Below are positions 1 to 6,540 of a stretch of 8,099 nt of DNA, piece after piece. Source of the stretch: Deltaproteobacteria bacterium (lineage in GTDB: Bacteria > Desulfobacterota > DSM-4660 > Desulfatiglandales > HGW-15). The notes under the pieces are model-generated. The model was not told the origin of the DNA. It was given only the letters and a program-made list of their open reading frames with translations, and made no database searches. Every line of letters starts with the position of its first letter. The stretch's first letter is position 1. The stretch spans positions 1 to 8,099 of the forward strand of contig JAFGPH010000076.1 of NCBI GenBank assembly GCA_016926135.1, read 5' to 3'. Made by a program: the position numbers and the translations under genes.

Positions 1-1411
1 CGGTGGTGTTACGCTGAGGCCCGAATCCATGAGGGATTTCCGGCCACAGGGGGCGGTGAACCGTTCCCCCTATCTGAGGAGTCTGGTGGACGCCCTCGCC
101 TTTGTGGACAAGGCCGGGGCCGAAGGGATCGGAGAAAAGGAGGTTTCGCAGCAGATCAAGGCCCGATGGCCTGAACTGCCCCTGGACCTCTCCATACCGG
201 CCCGTGATGCCCCAAGGCAGGAGGAGAGAAGCAAGGTGGATGATATCCTGTCCATGGTGGCCATGCCGGAAGGCGCGGGCGCAACACCCGGTGCGGCAGC
301 GGGCAAGGGGTTGAGGGAGCAGATCCGGTCTCTCCTGGCCCGGGTGCTGGCAGAGGTCTATGCCGACGAAGCATTTCGCACCATGGAGGCGGCATGGCGC
401 GGCGTGGAGATCCTGGTGAGGCAGGGGCCTGTGAAAGACCGGGAGAGATTGATTGTCCAGATCCTTCCTGTAGGTCGAGAAGGACTTCCGGAGATGCTGG
501 AAGAAATCTCCTCGCAGTTCAGCGAAAACCCGCCCAACCTGATCCTCCTGGATCAGGCCTTTGACAACACCCCTTACAGCATCGAGGTGCTCGAAAAGGT
601 GGTGGACCTCGCGGGTACACTGCTGGCGCCGACCGCGGTCTGGATCGGCCCGAGTTTCTTCCACCTCCAGACATGGCCCGAGCTTTCAAGGCTTCCCTAC
701 CTCAAACACCACCTGGAGGAGAGCGCCTTTGCCAAGTGGCGAAAGCTCGGGGAGCAGCCGGGCAGTGAATGGCTCGCTGTGACGGTGAACCGCTTCCTCG
801 TGCGGGAGCCTTACGGGGACGCAAACCCGGCAAGGCCGGTTCCGTTCAGTGAACGGGAGCCCCTCTGGATCAGCCCTGTCTGGGCACTGGGGACGCTGGT
901 CGCTCAGAGCATCGCCGGGTTCGGCTGGCCGTCCAGGTTCACCGACTACCGCAGGATCAGCCTCAATGATCTTGCCGTGGGTTCCTTCGGGGGAGAGTAT
1001 CCATCGGCCACGGAGACGGTTTTTACGGAGGAAAGAATCATGCAGTTCCTGGAAGCCGGCATCACCCCACTGGTGGGTGCCATCCGCAGGGACGTCGCCT
1101 TCATGCCCAAGGAGAGCACCCTGCCGGGGGGGTCCCTCAAATTCCAGCTCTTCTTCAACCGCATCGTGGGACACCTATTCAGCCTCAAGGATGCCATGGG
1201 CGAAGCCGCCATGCAGGCCGATGTAGGGTCGTGGCTTGAAGAGGCCCTGGCTGAGCTTTTCCGGGATACGGGACACGAGGCGCCCTCCGACATCTCCATC
1301 CAGGCCGGGGCTGCAGTCGAGGGAGAGACCATCCCGCTTCGGATCGCATTCACGCCTCCGGAAACGGTGCTCCCCATCTCAGAGAGGCTCGAGTTTTCGC
1401 TAGCCTGGTAA
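1..1411 (+). CDS. tssC: Type VI secretion contractile sheath protein (TssC-like, possible TssB-TssC fusion), 5' partial
   Basis: Structural sheath subunit of a type VI secretion system, which contracts in the cytoplasm to drive the inner tube through the envelope. The frame is open to the left edge of the window, so the true start is probably outside it; the first in-window ATG is at 29. Numbering from that ATG, residues 1-30 (DFRP, then a Leu-rich helix) resemble the C-terminal end of the small sheath subunit TssB. Residues 68-80 resemble the TssC N-terminus, and the TssC core follows: MEAAWRGVEILV (119-130), NRFLVREPYG (254-263), LW..PVWALGTLVAQSIAGFGWP (279-301), and the FNRIVGHLFSLKD helix (376-388). 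The end matches the usual TssC beta-strand tail. No other T6SS gene is visible. TssC family membership is strong; fusion to a complete TssB is inference because the N-terminal part is out of view. Confidence 0.85.
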   Translation, partial: GGVTLRPESMRDFRPQGAVNRSPYLRSLVDALAFVDKAGAEGIGEKEVSQQIKARWPELPLDLSIPARDAPRQEERSKVDDILSMVAMPEGAGATPGAAAGKGLREQIRSLLARVLAEVYADEAFRTMEAAWRGVEILVRQGPVKDRERLIVQILPVGREGLPEMLEEISSQFSENPPNLILLDQAFDNTPYSIEVLEKVVDLAGTLLAPTAVWIGPSFFHLQTWPELSRLPYLKHHLEESAFAKWRKLGEQPGSEWLAVTVNRFLVREPYGDANPARPVPFSEREPLWISPVWALGTLVAQSIAGFGWPSRFTDYRRISLNDLAVGSFGGEYPSATETVFTEERIMQFLEAGITPLVGAIRRDVAFMPKESTLPGGSLKFQLFFNRIVGHLFSLKDAMGEAAMQADVGSWLEEALAELFRDTGHEAPSDISIQAGAAVEGETIPLRIAFTPPETVLPISERLEFSLAW

Positions 1412-1446
1412 GGACCATCACCTGTCTCAGCAAGACGTTACGAAAT

Positions 1447-2232
1447 ATGGTGCCTGAATATTCCGTTGCCTTCTGGTTTCTGGCCATCGCCGCCGTACTC
1501 CTCTTCGGCATTTCCAAGGCGGGGTTCGGAACAGGCGTGGGCATCCTGGCCACACCCCTGCTGACGCTTGCCATACCGGTCACCGACGCGGTCGCTATCC
1601 TCCTGCCGCTTCTGATCATCACCGATTTTTTCAGTGTGTATTACTACCGGCTGAACTTTCACCGGCCCAGCATCAGGGTGCTCCTGCCGGCAGCGATCAT
1701 CGGCATCGCAATCGGGGCGTTCTTTTTCGGGGCCTTCAGGGGTAACCAGCGGATCCTGCAAATATCCATGGGCATCCTGGCCCTCTCCTTTGTGCTCTTT
1801 CAAATCCTGAGGGCCCTTGTCCTGGGGGTCATGGAGGCAAGCAGGCCGAAGACCATCGCCGGCATCCTGCTGGGGGCCATGTCGGGGTTCATTTCAACGG
1901 TGGCGCACGCCGGGGGACCACCCGTGGCCGTTTATCTTCTCCCTCAGAAGCTTCCCCGTCAGCTGTTTGTGGGTACTACAGTGATCTTTTTTACGGCTGT
2001 GAACCTGGTCAAACTGGTCCCCTATCAGATGCTGGGTCTGTTCAGTGTGGGAAATATGGCGACTGTGCTGATGCTGGCACCGATGACCTATGTGGGTGTG
2101 AGACTTGGCATCTACCTGAATCGCAGGTTCACGGACATGTGGTTCAACCGGGTCATTTATGCCCTCCTTTTCCTGACCGGTATCCAGCTGGTGCTGGGCA
2201 GAAGCCTTATGAGCATGCTCTTCGGCGGATAG
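1447..2232 (+). CDS. TauE/SafE family (TSUP) membrane transporter, probable sulfite/organosulfonate exporter
   Basis: Inner-membrane permease of 261 residues, normal for the TauE/SafE (formerly DUF81) family, whose members export sulfite, sulfoacetate or related anions. The protein consists of hydrophobic segments separated by short charged loops. The two internal family signatures are visible: a glycine-rich first-repeat motif GISKAGFGTGVGILATPLL (21-39) and the second-repeat motif HAGGPPVAVYLLP (154-166). The ATG at 1447 lies 35 bp after the sheath gene stop. No good Shine-Dalgarno sequence is seen, so translation may be weak or coupled to upstream transcription. The substrate cannot be read from sequence; sulfite export would suit a sulfur-metabolising anaerobe, but that is inference. 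There is no obvious functional link to the secretion gene. Confidence 0.9.
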   Translation: MVPEYSVAFWFLAIAAVLLFGISKAGFGTGVGILATPLLTLAIPVTDAVAILLPLLIITDFFSVYYYRLNFHRPSIRVLLPAAIIGIAIGAFFFGAFRGNQRILQISMGILALSFVLFQILRALVLGVMEASRPKTIAGILLGAMSGFISTVAHAGGPPVAVYLLPQKLPRQLFVGTTVIFFTAVNLVKLVPYQMLGLFSVGNMATVLMLAPMTYVGVRLGIYLNRRFTDMWFNRVIYALLFLTGIQLVLGRSLMSMLFGG

Positions 2233-2264
2233 GAGGTGCGGTCGCCTGCAGAACGCCTGACACT

Positions 2265-2444
2265 ATGGATGTGCGCTATCTTCGGTCATTCAGGGTCGGC
2301 GACGGACTGGGCGAAATCCGCTGCCCCTGCTTGGCCATGGTGGGAGAAGGGGAGGGAGCGGACTCACCCTGCCAGGTGGGGAACCTCTCGTTTGCCGCAG
2401 CGGTCTTTCCGGACTGGCTCGAAGAGACGTTTCATTGCAGGTAA
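2265..2444 (+). pseudogene. Possible C-terminal remnant of an alpha/beta hydrolase
   Basis: A 59-codon reading frame between the exporter gene and the convergent DUF362 gene. It contains IRCPCLAMVGEGEG, which resembles the strand-and-turn segment I-x-CP-x-L-x-x-x-G-E-x-[DE] carrying the catalytic acid near the end of alpha/beta hydrolases (DUF1100/dienelactone hydrolase-like). A helix-like segment (YLRSFRVGDGLGE) precedes it, as in that family. No catalytic serine elbow or other hydrolase sequence is visible upstream, so at best it is the tail of a deleted gene. It has no clear ribosome binding site and overlaps the 3' end of the opposite-strand gene by 13 bp. A chance frame is a serious alternative. 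Confidence 0.25.
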
Positions 2445-3733
2445 TACAGGGAGTCGTCGAATTCTTCTTTTCCTTTGTATCTTTCCATCAGGGACTCGCG
2501 GAACATCCTGAAATGCTCCCTGGTAGCCGGGATGCCGCATTGCGCCAGGGCCTTGAAGACGTCCTCCATGGACGGGGGGCAGCCCTTGGCGATGACCGCC
2601 TCGGAGATGTGGGGGCTGTTCCTGTTCTTCTTGATCATGCAGTTGCCCAGAAGCAGGGTCTTCCTGGCCCTGCCGGAAGGGGTCATGGCCTTTCCCGTAA
2701 GGATCTCGACCTCATCGAAGGGGACGCCCTTAAAGGCGAACATGATGGAGACGAGCACCGGGCCGTACATCGCCGAGCAGCCTGTGCAGAGGGTCTTGTC
2801 GTATTTGGGGAGGGAGACGCCCCGGATCCCGATACGATCCCAACCCCGAGGCCCCGTATTGTCCTCTCGCCAGGTGTTGTCCCACTTGATGGGCCGCCTC
2901 AAATCCTCGAAGGGCTCGCCTTTCAGTGTGACCGCCTGGAGGTCGAGCGATCGTCCATGTCTGTCCGCGTATTTCCTGATATGAGGCACCGTTTCCGGAT
3001 GGATGCCTGCAAGATGGGCACCCACCAGCTCAGCGGCCAGGGGGTCCGTAGATGCCGCCAGGGTGTTCATGCGGATCGGGTTTCCCAGGTAGAAAGGGCC
3101 CTTTTCAAGGCCGTAGATCCCGTCCAGAACCGTGAGATGGGGATGGAGTTTCTCCAGAAACAAAGACAGGTGGTGATCCAGGGTCTCATCGGCCCCGTGA
3201 CAGTATTTGCGTGACTTGAGGGAAAGGCCGCCCTTCAGGTTCTTGAAGCCCAGGGAGAGGACGGCCTGGTTGTGGGTCTTGAGCGCGGGCATGTTGATCA
3301 GGAACTCCGCATCGAGGAGGGGGCGGGAGATCTCCAAATGGAACCCGCCGAAGTCCACCTTTTCAAAAGGGCCTTGAAGCAGATCCACGAGTTTCACGCC
3401 GTATTGCCTGGCCAGCAGGGAGTAGCCCAGGATCTCATAGATGCCCTCGGTGCCCACTCCCAAATCCCTTCTCTTCACGGAGCCTTCGGCGATGGAGATC
3501 TTTTCCACGCCGTGTTCCTTGAGGAGAATGACCATGTCGTGAACCAGCCTGGTCGTGGTGAACACCCCGTAGAGCGGCATGGGATAGCGGCCATCCATGC
3601 CCACCAGGTTCGGCTTGATGACCACGTGCCGGGCAGTCGTGAGATCTCGAAATCCTTCGCACAGGTCAAGGATTCGCCTCAGGGAATCGGGGGATCTTTC
3701 ATAACGGCCAATCGCGACGATCGGTTTATCCAT
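2432..3733 (-). CDS. DUF362 family protein with C-terminal cysteine cluster (putative Fe-S protein)
   Basis: Cytoplasmic protein of 433 residues, biochemical function unknown. DUF362 proteins are often associated with iron-sulfur centres. Family features, numbered from the chosen ATG: IKPNLV (39-44), PALKTHNQAVLSLGFKNLKGG (149-169), DGIYGLEKGP...GNP (204-219) and the AASTDPLAAELVGAH stretch (226-240). The C-terminal 120 residues carry LCTGC (315-319), GNC (363-365), KGCPPS (383-388) and Cys399, a plausible metal or Fe-S ligand set. The open frame extends 20 codons upstream, but the ATG at 3733 is preferred because AAAGAGGG lies 7 nt before it. That Shine-Dalgarno overlaps the stop codon of the upstream membrane-peptide gene (14-bp gap), implying translational coupling and a two-gene operon. 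Family assignment is firm; the cofactor is inference. Confidence 0.85.
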   Translation of the reverse strand: MDKPIVAIGRYERSPDSLRRILDLCEGFRDLTTARHVVIKPNLVGMDGRYPMPLYGVFTTTRLVHDMVILLKEHGVEKISIAEGSVKRRDLGVGTEGIYEILGYSLLARQYGVKLVDLLQGPFEKVDFGGFHLEISRPLLDAEFLINMPALKTHNQAVLSLGFKNLKGGLSLKSRKYCHGADETLDHHLSLFLEKLHPHLTVLDGIYGLEKGPFYLGNPIRMNTLAASTDPLAAELVGAHLAGIHPETVPHIRKYADRHGRSLDLQAVTLKGEPFEDLRRPIKWDNTWREDNTGPRGWDRIGIRGVSLPKYDKTLCTGCSAMYGPVLVSIMFAFKGVPFDEVEILTGKAMTPSGRARKTLLLGNCMIKKNRNSPHISEAVIAKGCPPSMEDVFKALAQCGIPATREHFRMFRESLMERYKGKEEFDDSLYYLQ

Positions 3734-3747
3734 GGCGGGTCCCTCTT

Positions 3748-3903
3748 TCAATGGGGTGCTTCCTTGTGGCAGATGCAGTCCTTCTTTCCGCACACGTCGC
3801 AGACATAGAGATCACGGGGCGGGTCCTTCATCCCCGGTTTGCGCAGCAGGAAATAGACAGCCAAGGCTGCAGCGAGGATCAAAACAGGAAGGTAGTATTC
3901 CAT
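3748..3903 (-). CDS. Small single-span membrane protein with CxxC-x4-CxCH cluster
   Basis: A 51-residue protein. Residues 3-20 form one hydrophobic membrane span, followed by a basic RKPGMK stretch. A short tail, which the positive-inside rule places in the cytoplasm, contains CDVC (35-38), then CICH (43-46), giving a compact potential zinc or Fe-S site. The frame is open 19 codons further upstream, but the ATG at 3903 has a strong GGGGAGG ribosome binding site 4 nt before it. It lies directly upstream of the DUF362 gene, with its TGA forming part of that gene's Shine-Dalgarno region. The pairing suggests that the peptide anchors or serves as a metal/electron partner of the DUF362 protein; this is inference. 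I do not recognise a named family. Confidence 0.75.
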   Translation of the reverse strand: MEYYLPVLILAAALAVYFLLRKPGMKDPPRDLYVCDVCGKKDCICHKEAPH

Positions 3904-4286
3904 AAGGCCTCCCCTGCGTGCGAATTCAGAAAACAGGATCCGTCCTATTCTGCACGGCATTTCATGTTGTCGATTCTATACAGCCACATTACATGAACGC
4001 ATGAAATAGGTCAAACGGCAATGTCGGCTGCAACACATCTTGGCTCCCGGCTTCGGGATCAATGGCCATCCCCTGCCCGGTGGGTTTCGCTGGAGGGGCA
4101 TGAGGTTGACGGCGGATTTGGGTATGACGTCCGCATTGATTTTCAGGCATCGATGGGGTATGGTTCCTGGAGACTCTTGCCGGTTTCCGACGGGAGGGTG
4201 AAAAGGCCGGTTTCTTACCGGGGACGCCTGTGCGAAGGGTTTTTCGCAGAACGCGATTTTTCATGCCAACGAAAGGATAGGAAAAA
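3904..4286. other. Divergent intergenic region with several short hairpins
   Basis: About 380 bases between the minus-strand membrane-peptide gene and the plus-strand exported-protein gene, so it should carry promoters for both. I see no convincing sigma70 pair on either strand. Visible structure: an inverted repeat ATTTCATG (3959-3966) / CATGAAAT (4000-4007); a hairpin TCCCG-GCTT-CGGGA (4045-4058); GCGGA (4112-4116) / TCCGC (4130-4134); CCGGT-TTCTT-ACCGG (4207-4221); and TGCGAA-GGGTTT-TTCGCA (4231-4248). The 9-mer GCCGGTTTC occurs at about 4179 and again at 4206. An open frame 4021-4290 overlaps the next ATG as ATGA, but its 89 codons show no recognisable protein features. Confidence 0.5.
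4231..4248 (+). promoter_or_regulatory. Perfect hairpin in the leader of the exported-protein gene
   Basis: TGCGAA (4231-4236) pairs with TTCGCA (4243-4248) around a 6-nt loop. It ends 38 bases before the start codon at 4287, and CCGGT/ACCGG (4207-4221) forms another small hairpin just upstream. A T-run (4256-4260) lies downstream, not directly at the stem, so this is not a classic terminator. It may be an mRNA leader structure affecting translation or attenuation; arms this short can also occur by chance. Confidence 0.3.
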
Positions 4287-6008
4287 ATGAGAGTGAATCG
4301 GATGCGGTCTGGGTTTCTGTGTATGCTGATCTCGCTTGGGCTTCTTTGGGTATACGGCTTTGGAAGTGTGGTCCGGGCTGAGGATGTCAAGGCGTTGCTT
4401 CGCGAGGCGAACAGCGAGCTTCGGCAGGCGGAAAAGGACATGTTTGCTGGAAAGAGCGAAAACGCGGTGGCCGCCCTCAAGCCGCTCAAAGACAAGGTCG
4501 AGAGGATCAAGGGCGCTGACCCGAATAACCCGGGGTTGAAGGCGTTGGAGAGCAAGGTTGAGAAACTCGTCCGGGACCTTGAAAAGCGCACGGGCAAGGA
4601 CCTGGGCGGCGGGTCGGTGAAGGCTGCTGCCGAGGGGACCCCGCCGAAACTTCCGCCCAAGCCGGAAGCCAAACCCATGCCTGAGAAAACGAAACCGGCG
4701 TCGGCACCAGTTGCCGGCGCCCAGGGTGATTCGGCCGCGGAGGCAAAGGGTGCACAACGGGACCCCGGGAAGCCGGGACAGGCGGAAAAGTTGCCCTATC
4801 ACGCCAGGGGGCCGATTGAGGAGGCTGACAGAAGCGTTGGTAGGATCGACGGCTACATCCAGAGGCTGAGCGATCCGAACTTCAACAAAGACCAGTTGCT
4901 GAAGAACATGGACGCAGCCCTGGAAAACGCGCGCAAGAACCTGGAGACGGCCAGGGCGAAGGCCGCGGAGCAGGGTATCGCATCCCACCCGAGATTCGAT
5001 GAGGTGGGGGCCAAGATCTCGGCGGCGGAAAAACGGGTGGCAGACGCGAAGGCCGGACAGGCGAAGGCCAAGGAGACGCTCAAGGCCGAGACCGCGGAAG
5101 TCCATGCCGATGTGAAGGCGGTGATGGATGACTACAACAGGGTCAAACCCCTGTTCAACCGGGCAACAGGGGTTGTGATGTACTACAATGACCTGGTCCC
5201 GGTGAAGGAACTGCTGGCCCAGGTGGAGGCCTTTGAAAAGACCGAAGTGGGGAAGCTGAAACCCGGGCTGGATGCGTTTGCGAAGAAGTACGGTAACACA
5301 AGGGATGAAATCGACAAGAAGGCGGAAAAGATGGGTTATTCAGATCCGTATCACCGTGCCAGTTTCCCGTACACCGAGATTTTGAATGGCATGGAGAACG
5401 TACGGAAGACCCGAACGGTCATGGCCGACGATCTCATTCGAAGGGCCGGCGAGATGAAGGGCCAAGTCTCCCGGGGCATCCACGATTTCGCCCGCATGCA
5501 GCAATACGGAAGGTTGAGGGAGTGGGGCCGGGTTGCGGCCGGTTTCGAAAAGGAAAACCCGAGGGTCCAGGAATTCAACACCGGACTGGAGGGATGGATT
5601 GCGGAAGACTTGAAGGCCTTCAACGCCAAGATCGACAAGGCGACCTTTCCCGGGCAGGGAAAAGATGCGCCCCGGGACGCTGAAGGGCTGGCCAAGGCAT
5701 CCAGGGAGTTTCTCCAGAAAGAGGAGGATGAAAGGGCCGCTAAAGGAAAGGAGGCCGGGAAGGTCGTGGCCGTGGTGGTTACGGGCGCCTGGCGGGTTTT
5801 CAAGCACAACCTGTTGGGAGAGCCGGTTCAATACAACCTTCCCATTGCAGCCGCGGTCCAGATTGAAAAGGAGAAGGGATCGAACCTGACCCGTGTTTAC
5901 CACGGGACGATGCTCACCCAGGAGATGAAGGGGGTCAAACAGGCGCCGCCCTTTATCGGAGTCACGGTGGGCGACAGCTATTACATCAGGCCCTCGGCTC
6001 TCAAATGA
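4287..6008 (+). CDS. Exported helical protein of unknown function with Pro/Lys-rich linker
   Basis: A 573-residue protein. It begins with a typical signal peptide: Arg-rich n-region, hydrophobic residues 8-28, and a VRA cleavage site at residue 31. The mature protein should be periplasmic or secreted. Residues 32-102 form charged, TPR-like or coiled-coil helices. Residues 105-170 are a low-complexity Pro/Lys/Ala linker. Residues 172-490 are mostly charged helices, including an Ala/Lys/Glu-rich coiled-coil-like stretch (205-275). Residues 491-573 form a distinct globular end with strands and a conserved look (GAWRVFKHNLLGEPVQYNL, then APPFIGVTVGDSYYIRPS). AAAGGATAGGA precedes the ATG, supporting this start. 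I do not recognise the family. A role at the cell envelope, perhaps spanning or scaffolding through its long helices, is only inference. Codon use looks like the neighbouring core genes. Confidence 0.85.
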   Translation: MRVNRMRSGFLCMLISLGLLWVYGFGSVVRAEDVKALLREANSELRQAEKDMFAGKSENAVAALKPLKDKVERIKGADPNNPGLKALESKVEKLVRDLEKRTGKDLGGGSVKAAAEGTPPKLPPKPEAKPMPEKTKPASAPVAGAQGDSAAEAKGAQRDPGKPGQAEKLPYHARGPIEEADRSVGRIDGYIQRLSDPNFNKDQLLKNMDAALENARKNLETARAKAAEQGIASHPRFDEVGAKISAAEKRVADAKAGQAKAKETLKAETAEVHADVKAVMDDYNRVKPLFNRATGVVMYYNDLVPVKELLAQVEAFEKTEVGKLKPGLDAFAKKYGNTRDEIDKKAEKMGYSDPYHRASFPYTEILNGMENVRKTRTVMADDLIRRAGEMKGQVSRGIHDFARMQQYGRLREWGRVAAGFEKENPRVQEFNTGLEGWIAEDLKAFNAKIDKATFPGQGKDAPRDAEGLAKASREFLQKEEDERAAKGKEAGKVVAVVVTGAWRVFKHNLLGEPVQYNLPIAAAVQIEKEKGSNLTRVYHGTMLTQEMKGVKQAPPFIGVTVGDSYYIRPSALK

Positions 6009-6315
6009 AGACTCAAGGCAGGAAGACCTGAGGTTTCTTTCTCTTTCATCCCTGTGCCCTGCACCGTGAACCTTGAACCTCTTGCTCAGACCTCGAAGAT
6101 CTCTATCTCCAGGGGGGTGAGGCACTTGAATAGGTCGGTACTCTCTACTGGCGTGTTCCGTAGTTGATGATCGTACACCACAGAAGAAAAGCGCGGATCA
6201 TTTCAATGCTCATTGTTTTTCCCCTCAGGCATTAACGACAAGCCAACTTGCCGGTGCATTTCCTGGTCAAGTTGGGCGACATGTTTGGCCCCGACTTGCT
6301 CCTCCGGGCCAGCTT
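6009..6315. other. Non-coding or degenerate stretch between the exported-protein gene and hicB
   Basis: About 300 bases with no intact gene. It holds a small A/T-flanked dyad just after the upstream stop (6019-6030, CAGG-AAGA-CCTG, followed by a pyrimidine-rich run) that could weakly terminate the plus-strand transcript. Two tandem 7-mers, GTGAACC and TTGAACC, lie around 6066-6079. A minus-strand frame ends at 6086-6088 with a protein-like tail (TDLFKCLTPLEIEIFEV). The stretch also holds a truncated minus-strand gene start at 6213 and an inverted repeat CCAACTTG (6243-6250) / CAAGTTGG (6268-6275). Confidence 0.5.
6145..6213 (-). pseudogene. Truncated 5' fragment of a small membrane protein gene (DUF6868-like)
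   Basis: A 22-codon frame starting at an ATG with a strong GAGGGG ribosome binding site 7 nt upstream. Its first 19 residues, including IRAFLLWCTIINYG, closely resemble the start of small two- or three-span inner-membrane proteins of about 80 residues that I associate with DUF6868 (pattern FF.WCTVIN.G). The next codons give TRQ and a stop, so the remaining membrane spans are missing. A different frame continues through the same DNA to 6086 with a protein-like end, consistent with a deletion or recombination junction near 6155. It lies 102 bp behind hicB on the same strand. The truncation is clear if the family call is right; a genuine 22-residue peptide is the alternative. Confidence 0.4.
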
Positions 6316-6540
6316 TCAGGCAGCAGCCGCCTGATAGATGACAGGCCGATACTTCGGGGGGGGGATGGGTTTGCTCTCGGCGCGGGCAGCCTCTAACCAA
6401 AGCGATTTCGCCACTTGTACCTCCTTCAGCGCCTCCTCAGGAGTCTCGCCAAACGCAGAGCATGCCTCTAGGTCCGGGATGTCAGCAATGTAACCCCCGT
6501 CTTCTTCAGAATAGAAAATGTTAATATGGTAGTCTCCCAT
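6316..6540 (-). CDS. hicB: HicB family antitoxin
   Basis: A 74-residue antitoxin expected to bind and neutralise HicA. The HicB fold is seen from residue 3 on: YHINIFYSEEDGGYIADIPDL, then the ACSAFGETPEEALKEV turn and helix (27-42), and the short KPIPPPKYRPVIYQ tail (57-70) typical of the short HicB form that lacks a separate C-terminal DNA-binding domain. The ATG overlaps the hicA stop (TAATG, 1-bp overlap), giving toxin-first hicAB order and translational coupling. The Pro-Pro-Pro codons contain a run of nine G on the plus strand (6356-6364), a possible slippage tract. Family assignment is confident; repression of its own promoter is known for the family but not shown here. Confidence 0.92.
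   Translation of the reverse strand: MGDYHINIFYSEEDGGYIADIPDLEACSAFGETPEEALKEVQVAKSLWLEAARAESKPIPPPKYRPVIYQAAAA

Noticed and set aside
686..1174. Long minus-strand frame across the sheath gene
   Set aside because: Antisense to a well-supported TssC-like gene; composition is a mirror of it and shows no domain.
2355..2380. Possible bidirectional terminator between the convergent genes (CACC...GGTG)
   Set aside because: Stem of only 4-6 bp including a wobble pair, and no T-run on either side.
2435..3808. Plus-strand frames across the DUF362 gene
   Set aside because: Shadows of the minus-strand gene, with no ribosome binding site or recognisable protein features.
4215..5105. 296-codon minus-strand frame opposite the exported-protein gene
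   Set aside because: Arg/Leu-rich low-complexity antisense frame of a GC-rich gene; the plus strand has a signal peptide and ribosome binding site.
3149..5720. 16-bp identical string GGAGTTTCTCCAGAAA near 3149 and near 5706
   Set aside because: Both copies lie inside coding regions, encode different things on opposite strands, and have no flanking similarity; probably coincidence helped by codon bias.
5340..6125. 261-codon minus-strand frame
   Set aside because: Antisense to the 3' half of the exported-protein gene; no family features and no conserved start.
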